From Copromyces sp. CBS 386.78 (taxonomy: Eukaryota; Ascomycota; Sordariomycetes; Sordariales; Sordariaceae), in NCBI GenBank assembly GCA_030685235.1, contig MU839088.1, positions 62,001 through 126,000 on the forward strand: 64,000 bases of DNA, given 5' to 3'. Shown in pieces: positions 33,800 through 44,744 of the stretch. The notes under the pieces were generated by a model. It was not told where the DNA came from. It saw nothing but the letters and a program-made list of their open reading frames with translations, and did no database searches. The translations under genes were made by a program, and so were the position numbers. Each line of letters opens with the position of its first letter. The stretch's first letter is position 1.

Positions 33800-36037
33800 T
33801 CAGCAAATGCAAACAACTTGCTGTGGCTCACCCCCTTCAAAACAACAAAACCTTTCTTCCAAACTGAACGAACCCACACGCCGGTACATAGGCTCCTCTT
33901 CATCTGCATCGTGCTGTCGATTTCGTTCCGGTATTAGCACCAACCCCCCCTCGAATTTCACATCCTGACCAATATTTACGTGGAAGTCCTTCCGCTTCCA
34001 CAGCGCAAGCAACACGAGGAGTACCTCGTCACCATCTTCCGGCTCCGCGTCCCAGAACATAAAGGCTTCATGGCCGTCGTCCAACCTCACCTGAATTTCT
34101 CTATCGCCAGACCGCTTTACTACTACGCCCCTCAGTACAGGACCCAGAAAGTTGATGGTTGTGATATCCCCTTTGTCGTCGGTCCCGGTCCCTACAACAG
34201 GCGCCAAGTACTCAATCACCACCGACCCCTGATAATCAGGATGTACAACCAGCGCAAAGCGCTTGATTCCTTCCTTAGCTGCCCACGACCAGCTGGGGAC
34301 CTTGAGGCCTGTTTCTGTGTGGTCGACGAACCCGGACTCGCCGGGACGCCTGACTTGAAAATACATCCATAGCAAATCCAAAGGCCAGAACTCGCGCCAA
34401 GTTCCATGAGCGTAGGTGAAGCCGCTATGTCTCTGAAAAGTCTTGACGATACCGGCAAGAGCCACGAAGCGGTCAGTCGGGAAGGTCAGGTCCGCCTCGG
34501 TGTACCGACAGAGCGTGTCCTGCCAGTAGTGGTAGAGGAGGAGGTTTCGGTCACTGATGAGTTTCGGTGCTTCGGCCACATCTTGGCTGTCAGTCGAGGA
34601 GGACTTGCAGAGAGCTCTGAATTTCCCTTTTGAGGAAAAGGGATAGGATGGCTCTGTGGGGTTTATTTTTTTGATCGGCCAGGACTCAGAAAGAGTATGG
34701 CGGCAACACTCCCAGTACAGCCGGTCAGCACCAAAGTATAGGATTCTTGAGGTTAACAGACGTTCCTGGAGGACCCAACCTCGTCGGAGGAGCGGTGGCC
34801 GACGTAAGGCGGAAAGGGAGTAGTCTGTACGGAGCAGCTGGGGGAGGACGTAGACACTCCGTCCTGTCCCCGGATTATCTGCCTGGATACGACAAGGAAT
34901 GATCTCCAACGGATTTCTTAGCGAAAAACACCCATCTACTCCGTCCATTCCCAACACAGCAATATTGCAAGCCGAGTTCCCGTAGACATCGCCCATGGTG
35001 ACGGCCTCGCGTTCCCAATCCTCGCGGCTGTTCTGGATGATACACAGCGAGTCAATCCAGATGTAGCGGTGGCCAAGACGCCGGGTAATGTCAATGGCCT
35101 CACGAAAAGTTTGGGAGAGAGCCGTCAGTGGGATCTCAACCTGCAGCTCTTTGAGGTTCTCGGTAAGCAGGTTGAGAGACTGCTTGGATTTGGCCCATGA
35201 ATGGCTGAGCGTTAGGTATTGCAACTGGGAGCAGTGGGTGGGCGGGAGGAATAAGCGAGGCGGAGGAGCAGGTTGGCCTGGTGCCACTTCTCCTACGTCG
35301 ACAAGGCGCGTGGGGATCACGCGTGAAGAGGCCTGGCTGATGCATTCTGGGTGGTTTTTGAGGCAGTCATCTAGCCAGGCTCGTGCCAGGTCCAGAGTGG
35401 CTGGGGAGTTTGTGGAAAGGGGAAGGTTGCCTTGAGGGTAGGGAAAGTCGGCATCATTGAAGATGGCAAGCGATAGGACATGACCGATTTGGTCTGTGGC
35501 TTTCAGGGAGTCATCAAGGACGACGAGGAGTTGGTTTAGTCTTTCATCATCATGGTGTCCGGCGGCAGAGAGACTAGCTGCTTCTGAAAGGACTTGCAGG
35601 TCGGTGATCCTCTCAAAGCACAGGCCGAGAACGGGGTCTTCGCCTACCGCGGCGCTCCAAAGTTGGAACCGTGCTTGGATTATGCCATCGCTCTTGATAT
35701 GGTTCTCGTCGTTACGTCGGCTGAGGTCCTTGCAGACCATGGAGCAGATATGACAGGCATCAGGCGCGAGACTGGATGCTACGACCTGCTGGAGGTTTTG
35801 GCTGTGGAATAAAGGCTCAGAGAGAATCGGGTTTGTTGAAAGTATCCCGATGTTGTGGACCTGGGACTTGTTGTCATGATCTCTGAGCAATTCATGGTCC
35901 GCGTTTCCACATTTCAAGTCGGCGAAGTGCTTCAGGAGGCTGGACTTGGAGAAGACGCGGGAGCAAGAGGCACAAAGAATTTGTGCTTTTACTCCTTTGG
36001 AGTCATGCTCATGGTGGTTTCCACGTTCAGCAGACAT
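33800..36037 (-). CDS. HET-domain (heterokaryon incompatibility) protein
   Basis: A single exon of 745 residues. The N-terminus has a Cys/His cluster (CASC...H...C) resembling a small zinc finger, and a CHIC motif near 97. The HET domain spans roughly 265-460: TLSHSW, YIWIDSLCIIQNSREDWEREA, MGDVYGNSACNIAV, DGCF, and RRGWVLQERLLTSRILYFG, with WEC following. It continues with FPTDRFVALAGI and VPSWSWAA, shared by most fungal HET proteins. Such proteins trigger cell death when incompatible strains fuse. No NACHT, WD40 or other effector domain is attached. The stop lies only six bases from that of the facing HET relic, so the two form a tail-to-tail pair. Confidence 0.9.
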   Translation of the reverse strand: MSAERGNHHEHDSKGVKAQILCASCSRVFSKSSLLKHFADLKCGNADHELLRDHDNKSQVHNIGILSTNPILSEPLFHSQNLQQVVASSLAPDACHICSMVCKDLSRRNDENHIKSDGIIQARFQLWSAAVGEDPVLGLCFERITDLQVLSEAASLSAAGHHDDERLNQLLVVLDDSLKATDQIGHVLSLAIFNDADFPYPQGNLPLSTNSPATLDLARAWLDDCLKNHPECISQASSRVIPTRLVDVGEVAPGQPAPPPRLFLPPTHCSQLQYLTLSHSWAKSKQSLNLLTENLKELQVEIPLTALSQTFREAIDITRRLGHRYIWIDSLCIIQNSREDWEREAVTMGDVYGNSACNIAVLGMDGVDGCFSLRNPLEIIPCRIQADNPGTGRSVYVLPQLLRTDYSLSALRRPPLLRRGWVLQERLLTSRILYFGADRLYWECCRHTLSESWPIKKINPTEPSYPFSSKGKFRALCKSSSTDSQDVAEAPKLISDRNLLLYHYWQDTLCRYTEADLTFPTDRFVALAGIVKTFQRHSGFTYAHGTWREFWPLDLLWMYFQVRRPGESGFVDHTETGLKVPSWSWAAKEGIKRFALVVHPDYQGSVVIEYLAPVVGTGTDDKGDITTINFLGPVLRGVVVKRSGDREIQVRLDDGHEAFMFWDAEPEDGDEVLLVLLALWKRKDFHVNIGQDVKFEGGLVLIPERNRQHDADEEEPMYRRVGSFSLEERFCCFEGGEPQQVVCIC

Positions 36038-37755
36038 TACCAGTGGGAAGTGTCGTTTTGTCGATTTGGTGGGTTGGAAGGAGGAACTCGGAGGTTTATG
36101 CTGTTGTCACTCAGGCCCAGGCAACAACGGCCCAACATATGTCTGTCAGATTCTCGGCAGGAGCAAAGCTAGGCTCTCCCCGTCTGTCACGTGTAACCAA
36201 AGTTTTAGGTTGGGTTTCGAATGCGGGGCTGGGTTTCTTTCCTTTCTACTTTACATCACCGAACTGGAGAATGGTGAAATGGCGAGACCAGTGCCTTGCG
36301 ACATGAATGAGTACTTGCTTTTGGAACAAAGCACACCTTGTTCGATATCGAATATGTGTTAACTCACAGCCTAGCATACATACTCAAGAGCAAAGCAAAA
36401 AAAAAAAAAAAAAAAAGCCAAGGTATCTCAAGACCAGAGCCAAAGGTTTAAACTTAAGGTGTCGAATATGCCTAAAGAATCCAGGATCCCAAGAGAATTC
36501 GGGCATTTTTGATGCCAAAGGTTAAAAAGGAACAGTTTGGCTTCATGATGGAAGGCAAGAAAAGTGAATGACCAAGACAAAGATGAATGGGCACCAGCCC
36601 TGTTAGCTGTTAATGAAAGAGCAACAAGAAATAACAAAAAGGATAACTAGACTACTGAAGAGGGAGATCGACAACGTCAAGACAACAACCTCCCATCTAT
36701 ATCTATATCTATATACTCACAGAACCATCACCAACTCCAGGTATCAAAGACCAGAACACCCGCAAGAAATGGGGGCTGAAACTCCCTCGTGTCTGTAGCC
36801 GCCAGCCTTATCCCATATCAGTCTATTCATGGGAAGGTTGTCTTAAGACTGGAACTCACCATTTCAAGCCGCAAATCCTTTTTGGGTGACATAACCAACG
36901 TTGAAAGTAACTACTATGACCCAAATAGAGATAGACCAAAAAGGGGTTCAGCCAAATGCCCCCACAAAAAGGCTATTCTGTGAGCAAAAATATACGCCAT
37001 CGCAGGTCCTCGTTAATCGCGCGCGCGCGGCTATCGGCAAGTGCTAACTCCCGCCAAGCTAAAAGATCATGACAAGGCTCTATATGTTTGTCTTTTTCGA
37101 ATGCCCAGATATGCAAGTTTGGCTTTGAGTGTGATGTTGGCCCGCTAAGTGGTCTACTCAATGGGCTAGTGAAGGCGCCGCCACGCCGGAGCCTGCTGCG
37201 GCGGCCTTCAGCCGGCCCATCAACCGGCCCTTAGCTGACCAGATAGCTGGCTATCTAGCTTAAATTTCTGGAGATGTTTGTGCTAATTCCATCAGATATT
37301 GTTAAGTCATCTGATTTATGTGGGTTTCTCAGTGTTGGCAGAGTCAAACTATATATGTTTGAGCCTTTCTTCCACCACGGGCGGCAACGAGAGACATGTA
37401 AGGAAGAGAAAAATTCTATCGCCAAAAACATTATGATGATAATCAGTATCCAATGCAAGCTCAGCTAACCAACATCTACGAACAATGTTGCTGAGACAGA
37501 CGACCTCTCCTTATCACTTGTTGCTTACTATATATACTATGCACAAGAAAAGTAAAGATTCTGACACCTCGACCGTTCGCAGGCCTACAAACAGACAAGA
37601 TATGTGAAGCAGTAATATTCAAAATGTCCAAAGCGGCTGAATATCCAAGAAACAACGGCGATAGTCCACTCCTACGTAGTTGACCTAAAGGGGGACAAGT
37701 TGAAGAGAGAGGATAAAGGCGGTCTTCATCGTAAGAGCACATAGGATGATACCTC
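36038..37755. other. Intergenic region with simple repeats
   Basis: About 1.7 kb without a recognisable gene. It holds a 20-base poly-A run (36397-36416), a CTATAT microsatellite near 36696-36715, an alternating CG run (37019-37029), and a short GC-rich patch (37170-37230) followed by the perfect hairpin AGATAGC/GCTATCT near 37240-37256. Several short open frames lack family resemblance. Confidence 0.5.
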
Positions 37756-39869
37756 CTAGTTATCATCTCCATGTTGAGACTGAGACGGGGTGGATGAGTC
37801 GCCCGATGGACGGTTCCATGTTCGGACGTGACCTGTGATAATGATTAGCATTGTTGTGTTCCAAGAACAATGTGTACAAGGGGTATGTCTGTCAATACAT
37901 ACCGGACTTGCAGCTCGTCACAATCCCGTCCTTGGTAAAGTCAAGCCAGCAAAGCGGGTCGTCATCGACAATTTTGCTCAAAACAGGCGGTAACATGGCC
38001 GTTCTCGCCCTCGGCTCCACGGGATGCGGTTCAACATTTTGCTTTGCAGTGGTAGGTACCGGTATCTCCTCAGCAGGCGCATCCCCCGAACTCGACAGGT
38101 TTGAATCCGATCGCAGGCGATTGCTCGTCGTTGTATTCTGCGTTTCGGCCCGCTGAAGAGATGCGAAACGAGACGAGAAAGAAGATCCACGCTGTCTTAC
38201 TGATGCCTGTTATTTCATCCGAAGGTCAGCTACCCGGTCGATATGAACAAGTCTGTGGGAAGACTTACAGCTTTGGGCCGGTGCAGCATGCCGACACTAA
38301 AATCCCACAGGCACAACCGACAATCCTCGCCAACACTACCAAACCGGTAGTTCTTTCCGTCGCACTGCCAGGGGTCAAAGGCCACCGAGGTCACCCACGA
38401 ATGATGGCCCTGGCACCTCGCGATGAGGGCTGATTCGGAGATACACCAGATCGAAATGAGGTCGTCTTGACCGCCGGTAAGTACATACTTGCCGTCGGGC
38501 GACCAGCAGACGCACATTAGACCGCCGTAGTAGGAATAAAACAAGTCGATTAACCTAGCGGGTTGACGTTAGCATTGGGAGATCCGGAAATGAGGTCATG
38601 GAGTACGGACTCTTCCTTCAGATAGTCGATTATCCTCAACGTTCCATCTTCCGAAACCACGGCAAGATGGCGGTGGTCGGGAGAGATAGCGAAGGCGTTG
38701 ATGCGATGGTTCGAAAGCTTCCACACAGCCACTGGATTTGCCTTTTGATTCTTTGAGTGGACAGATTTGTGAACGTGGATCTGGCTGGTGTAGTTGCAGC
38801 CCTTGACACCGTTGGGAACACCAATGCTTTCCCCACTGGCGCGAGTTGCGGCCTCGTCTTCTGGTGAGAAAATAGCATCCTCCTTCTCTTTATCGTACAC
38901 GACTAACGTTCCATCCATGTGCGCTGCCAGGAAGAGGTTTTCTGATCCAGGGATCCATTGGATCATGGATACTGGTGTCTTGTTGATGAGGCCCTTCTTA
39001 TTTAGACGAGTGTACCGTTGTGATATGGGTTCCCACCAGATTATTTCGCCGGTTGAAAAGCCCATGATCACGTCAATGTGTGACGAAGTCTTGGTCAACC
39101 TGTTAACATCATGACAGAGACAGTGCGCTTTGGTAAAGAGAATTTTGGTCAAATAGTCGGCCTTGGAGGGTGACGAGAGATCCAGCCACTGAAAGGCTCG
39201 GTTGATGTTGGCGAAGGCAAAGAGACCATCGGCTGGTCGATCGCTTAACCTCTTGTGCAGAGACTCGTGGACGATAACTCTGGAGATGAATGAAGAGTTA
39301 CTTTTGGTCATGCTGTTCTTTGGCTTCTTTCGTTTATTGTCCTTGGAGTTTGTCTGAGCCAAAAGTGTGTTTCCTTCGCCAAATGCCGGTGTGTTTGAGA
39401 AGATGGCGCCGGCATCGCTAGAAGCGGCACGGGCACCCTCGCTGCTCCCACGCACGCCGGAAGACGACCGGCTTTCATCTGGATGTTCTTGGATGCTCTG
39501 CTGGACTCCATTTGCTCGAGAACCGACCCTAAACAAGCCTGGTGGTGGAGGGCGGATATCGAGGTTGACAAGGGAAAGACTCGTGCCGGCAGTGGCGGGT
39601 TGGGGGGTCGTCGCGAGAGGGTTCGGATTGATGACAGGAGCTTCAGATGGATGTGGTGGGGGAGTTGCAAGATGCAGGTCTTCCTTAAGCGTGTACAAGC
39701 CCTCTCCAACCAGGAACTGGTACTCGGGCCCGGAAGGGTGCGACAGGATATTGTTGGTCTCTATCATGGGCGCAGCATAGCCAGGGACGAGTCCGTAGCC
39801 CACCTGGCTTGGATACCTCGGCGGTGGAGGGAGGACACTACGGATGGAATAGGTGATATCAGCCTGCAT
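37756..39869 (-). CDS. creC: WD40 protein CreC (carbon catabolite repression, WDR20 type)
   Basis: Exons complement(37756-37832, 37903-38206, 38269-38554, 38611-39869) give 641 residues. CreC partners the deubiquitinase CreB, and the complex tunes carbon catabolite repression. Landmarks include the proline-rich N-terminus, [21 protein letters not shown], the WD repeats ([69 protein letters not shown]) and GMLHRPKA, then [28 protein letters not shown] closing the propeller. Introns are 70, 62 and 56 bp. The first intron in transcript order (38555-38610) needs a weak GTCCGT donor to keep phase. That junction is the least certain. The gene is divergent from gem1. Confidence 0.93.
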
Positions 39870-41850
39870 GCTCCGTGCTTCTGGTTTTCTGTGTCTGTAC
39901 GGCTACGTGTTTGGGTTGGGGTTTGTGCTTTGCGCTTTGTCCTCCGGCTTGGGTATAACAAGAAGTGGCAGCTGGTGGGTGTATCTCTCTAAGGGAGGTT
40001 TGCTTACAACATGGCTGCTACTGCGGACTCCAGCTTGTCGGCTTAACGCGCTTTATGGCGCCAAAATCAACAACTTGGACAACTGCTGTTCGCTGGGATA
40101 GCCTGGAGAGGCGTCTAGGCGGACTTTGGCGTATGCGGTTTGTCTTGGCCGCACGCGAAAAGTATGGGCGTGGCGGTGGTGGTATGGTCGGCCGAGTGAG
40201 AGGTTCGGGGTGGTCGAGAATCGAATCTGACTCGTTGTCGCGCGCGGGATGCCAGCCAAGATGGATGGAATGTGATGGCACTTTACTTTCAAACAGTCAG
40301 AAGCAGGACTTCAAGACTGGGGGAAGCTCAATGGGGAAAGCAAAGATAAAGATAACTACCTCTAAGGTAACAGCACCTTATCCAAGAAATATGGGAAAGC
40401 TCAAGGGCTCATAAATATAGAAGGCGGATCAGGACGGAAGGTGATGGAGGAGACGAGGGTGGAAGAAGGGAAGGAGAAGAGACGGGCCTCAACCTGGAAT
40501 TGAAGACACACGAAGTTTAAGCACAAGGTACGCTGACGCGCCAATACGCTAACAGATGATGTTGGAGACCGGGACGGACAGGGTCACAGGGGCGGGTTCC
40601 TTAGTCGCATTTTGGATGCTGCAGTGCCTGGCAGAAGGCTGGGGAAGCGCGCATGGGGAACTGCGGAGCGGGCGGGAGCCACTGGGAGCCGCTCCTCAGT
40701 GGCCGGCTCGCCTCAAAAACCACGCGGGATGAATGGATCTCCGGAAAGTGTGGGGTAAATGCGGATGAAAGAGCGACGACATCGCCCGAAGTCTCGGCGG
40801 CGGGCCGGACCTTTGGGGCCGCTCGGGTGTTTGTCATTTCTTCTAGAAGCCTTGTGCCAAACCAATGAAACATCACTTCTTTCTCCTCACAGTTTCTTCG
40901 CATTCACATCAAAGCCACCCTCACTCAGCCTTTTGTCCTTCATAGGGTACAGACGTGAGGATACCTACCTCTAGGTACGCAAATCAAGGGTCGCCTGCAG
41001 ATGCACAATTGGGGTAAGTACTGTACTGTAACCTCCTCGATGCAACACTTGGCGGGCCCTCTTCCAGCTTCGACAGCAACTTGGAAATCATATCAATATT
41101 GATAGAGGTTCACATCTTCTCCATGAGTCATAATGTCGCTCTTTGGTGTTGTGGATTGAGCCAAAAGGAACCATTGAGCTGGCTACATAATTCAACGTGA
41201 AACTCGCGCAAGCGCCGGCGCCGATCGCGGTAGGCTCGGGAAAGAGATCCATCACCTGAGCACCTTGGTATCTCATCATGGGATCCTGGCTGGCCGCTGG
41301 ACAATATAGCTCTGAGGGTGAGCTTCATGGTCCAGATCAGTCATCATGTCTTGGTCTCAAAGATCAAACCGTAAATACAGATTCCCATCTACAGTAAAGC
41401 AGTATTGTTTAAGAAAAGCATTCCAAGTTTCCAACCCAGACCTTGACCTCACGATTGTGTACAAGTGCAACAATAACCGACATGTGGTTGTCCAGACAAC
41501 TTTAGCTAGAGCGGGGAGGTCTGGACCCACCGACCCCAATTCGCCCAACCAGCGCTCTTTCTGAGTGGTCAGTTGAGCAAACGAAATTCCCCACTTTAAG
41601 GACCTCGACGACTTGAGCAACTTGAAGCTCGTTCGATTCTCTTCAACAAAACCATCCGACCACCCGCACCACTGCATATCTGACACTGACACAGTTTGTA
41701 CACTCGACGTTTCTTCCTCGGTTTCTCAACCATCCAACAAGACATCCCCATCCTATCCTGAGCATTGCGCCGCGAGCTCAACCGTTCGAAACAAGCCGTA
41801 CAGGTTACCATGGAATAGCAGCCCCCCGTCGTGTCTTGAACCACACCACC
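39870..41850. promoter_or_regulatory. Divergent promoter region of creC and gem1
   Basis: A 1,981-bp spacer between divergent start codons, normal in composition. Short open frames on both strands lack codon bias and family resemblance. A CTACCTCTAGGTACG motif near 40965-40979 resembles the TACCTAGGTA-type sequences common in fungal intergenic DNA. Long 5' UTRs are likely on both sides. Confidence 0.45.
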
Positions 41851-43854
41851 ATGTCCACAGGTATGGTTCCCGCTGCTCTCCCTTGATGTCCTGCGCACGA
41901 TGCCAACACTACCAGCCTTCCTTCCGCCTTGCTCTGTTGTTCTTTACATAACCTGTTACCTAATACATTTGTAGCAGTCCGAATTTGTATTTGCGGCGAT
42001 GAGGGGACTGGCAAGTCCAGCTTGATAGCCTCTCTAGTCAAGGGCGTCTTCGTCGCCAACAAGATACAGGCCGTCCTGCCCCAGGTTACGATCCCCCCGA
42101 CGACCGGGACACCCGAGAATGTCACCACTACCATCGTCGATACCTCGGCCCGTCCACAAGACCGAACCACATTGCGCAAAGAAATCCGAAAGTCCAACGT
42201 CATTCTCCTCGTCTACTCCGATCACTATAGCTACGAACGCGTTGCTCTGTTTTGGATGCCGTACTTCCGATCCTTAGGAGTCAACGTTCCCGTTGTACTA
42301 TGCGCCAACAAGTCGGATCTCGTCAGTGATGGAAACGCTGCACAGGTGGCCGAGGAAGAGATGCTTCCTGTAATGACCGAGTTCAGGGAGATTGATTCAT
42401 GCATTCGGACGAGCGCAAAGGAGCAGAAGAACGTCATCGAGGTCTTCTATCTGTGTCAAAAGGCCGTTACGCATCCGATTGCTCCCTTGTTCGACTATAA
42501 GGAAGGCCAGCTGAAGCCCGCTTGCGTTGACGCGTTGAGGAGGATCTTCTTCCTGTCCGACAAGGACCAGGATGGCTATCTGAACGATGGAGAAATGCAA
42601 GATTTCCAACAAAAGTCCTTTGACAAGCCACTTTCACAAGAAGATCTCGATAACATCAAGCTGACGGTCAGCAAGTCGGTGCCGAGCTCTAGCACAGACA
42701 AGGGTTTGGATCTACAAGGGTTTTTGCAGTTGAACAAGCTATATGCGGAAAAGGGGCGGCACGAGACGATTTGGATCATTCTCCGGAAATACCATTACAC
42801 AGACAGTTTGAGCTTGGAGGACAGCTTCTTACAGCCACGATTCGATGTCCCCGACTATGCGTCCGCGGAACTCAGTCCAGCAGGGTACCGGTTTTTCATG
42901 GATCTTTTCTTGACTTTCGACAAGGACAACGATGGAGGACTCAACGATCAGGAGCTTGCCGCTTTGTTCGCGCCCACCCCAGGGCTTCCACATTCTTGGG
43001 CCGAGACTTCGTTTCCATCCACCACCGTCAGGAACGAAGCTGGGCACATCACTCTCCAAGGCTGGCTCGCGCAGTGGAGCATGACCACTTTCTTAGAACC
43101 CAAGACAACTCTCGAGTACCTCGCCTACCTCGGCTTCGAGACACCAAACGCCCGCGAGACAACAACAGCCGCCCTCAAAATCACAAAATCCCGAAAGCGG
43201 AGACGTCGGCCAGGGCGCGTCGACCGCAATGTAGTCTTCTGCTACATCCTCGGCTCCTCCGGTGCCGGCAAGTCCTCCCTCCTGGACGTCTTCCTCAACC
43301 GGCCCTTCGACGCGCTCTACCACCCGACCATCAAGCCCAGACGAGCCGTCAACAGCGTCGAGCTCCAGGGCGGCAAGCAGTGCTACCTGATCCTGGAAGA
43401 GCTCGGCGAGCTGGAGCCCGCCATCCTCGAGAACCAGGCCAAGCTGGACGCCTGCGACCTCATCTGCTACGCCTACGACTCGTCCGAGCCCGACTCGTTC
43501 TCGCACATTGTCGAGCTCCGCAAGCGGTACCCCCAGCTCGACGAGCTGCCCGCCGTCTACACGGCCCTCAAGGCCGACCGCGACAAGACCACGCAGCGCA
43601 GCGAGCTGCAGCCCGATGCGTACACGGCCGCCCTCAACATGAGCGCGCCCTTGCACGTTAGTGTTACCTGGAATAGCATCAGCGAGCTGTTTGTCGCGCT
43701 GGCGGAGGCGGCGACGAACCCCAGCACGGCGTTCCCCCGCAGCGAGGATCCGCCGGCGGATAGGGCTAGTTTGTACATGGCCCTGGGGGCGACGGCGTGC
43801 GCGGCGCTGGCGGCGTTTATGATTTGGAGGAGGTCGACTTCGAATGCTGCTTAG
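41851..43854 (+). CDS. gem1: Mitochondrial Rho GTPase Gem1 (Miro)
   Basis: A 10-base first exon (41851-41860), a 114-bp intron (GTATGG/TAG) and a long second exon (41975-43854) give 629 residues. Gem1 is a tail-anchored outer mitochondrial membrane GTPase controlling mitochondrial shape and inheritance, and in yeasts it regulates the ER-mitochondria contact complex. Order of domains: GTPase 1 with P-loop GDEGTGKSS (11-19) and NKSD; EF-hand [12 protein letters not shown] (199-210); EF-hand [12 protein letters not shown] (319-330); GTPase 2 with GSSGAGKSS near 430 and [11 protein letters not shown]; then a C-terminal membrane anchor (about 603-621) followed by WRRSTSNAA facing the cytosol or intermembrane space. 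The length matches the fungal family. Confidence 0.96.
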
Positions 43855-44672
43855 ATTGCAAGAGTATTTTTGCGCCGATCATTGGGGTATGAATTGGTTG
43901 CGTGAGGTGTGGCGCGACCTGGTTTCCCTGAATTGGCTACTGTCATACCCTCCCCGCGATCCCCTTTCCTTAGGTTTTTGTATACCTTTATTTTGTTTCT
44001 GGCTGCTGGTGGCATGATGAGGGCTGGTTGGTTCGGTTTGGTGACAAATACACATATACATAGCGCTGTGAATTGATTTATGATACCCTCTGCCCTATAT
44101 ACACACCATAAACGTACATCTTTAGCGTGGACTTCTTTTCAGCGCATTCCTATTTGTTGTACAGCGTCTTTTTCCGTTCTTTTGGCTCAAGGTTGAGGAT
44201 ATATACAAACATCCCCACGAAACACAACATAGCGAGTCTTTCGTATTTTTTATCATTTGTTTTGTTTTTCATATCACCCAATGCACAAAGTGAACACCAA
44301 GGCCGAACGTACCTTGAACAACCAATCCATTGTAGTAGGCCCAAACAAGCACCAACGTTACAACTTAACAAGAACCAAATGGAAAGTCTTCGTGAACCAT
44401 GTAAATGGATGGAAGAGAGGGAAAGAAAACATCATGTAAAGCAAAAGAAAAAGGAGAGCAATTCCACTAGGCTAGATAGAATTACCGGTACATACATACA
44501 TACATACATACATGCATGGCCTTGTTGTACCTAATGGCTATCCATCTCTGCCGAGACTCCGACTCTGACTCCGAAAAGAAGAAACGAGAGAAAGAAAAAA
44601 AAAAAAAAAAAAAAGGGAAATTGGAAAAGGAAAAGAAAAAAAAAAAAAAATTGTCAAAATTCTAAAAAGAAC
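43855..44672. other. Intergenic region with microsatellites
   Basis: Holds the 3' UTR of gem1. A TACA tetranucleotide run is at about 44488-44515, poly-A runs at about 44597-44615 and 44639-44650. No gene recognised. On the minus strand the poly-A tracts become poly-T just 3' of the tRNA and could serve as pol III terminators. Confidence 0.5.
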
Positions 44673-44744
44673 CGATCCACCCAGGGGTCGAACCTGGAAC
44701 CTCCTGATTCGTAGTCAGACGCTCTGCCATTGAGCCAGCGGACC
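44673..44744 (-). tRNA. tRNA-Arg (anticodon ACG)
   Basis: On the minus strand, 72 bases fold as a complete tRNA without intron. Acceptor GGTCCGC pairs with GTGGATC (two G-U pairs), D stem GCTC/GAGC, anticodon stem TCTGA/TCAGG with loop CTACGAA, T arm CCAGG-TTCGACC-CCTGG, and discriminator G. The anticodon ACG (read as ICG after deamination) decodes CGU, CGC and CGA. The TTCGACC loop and GGCTCAATGG segment supply the internal pol III promoter. T-rich sequence downstream (opposite 44639-44650) fits a pol III terminator. Confidence 0.95.
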
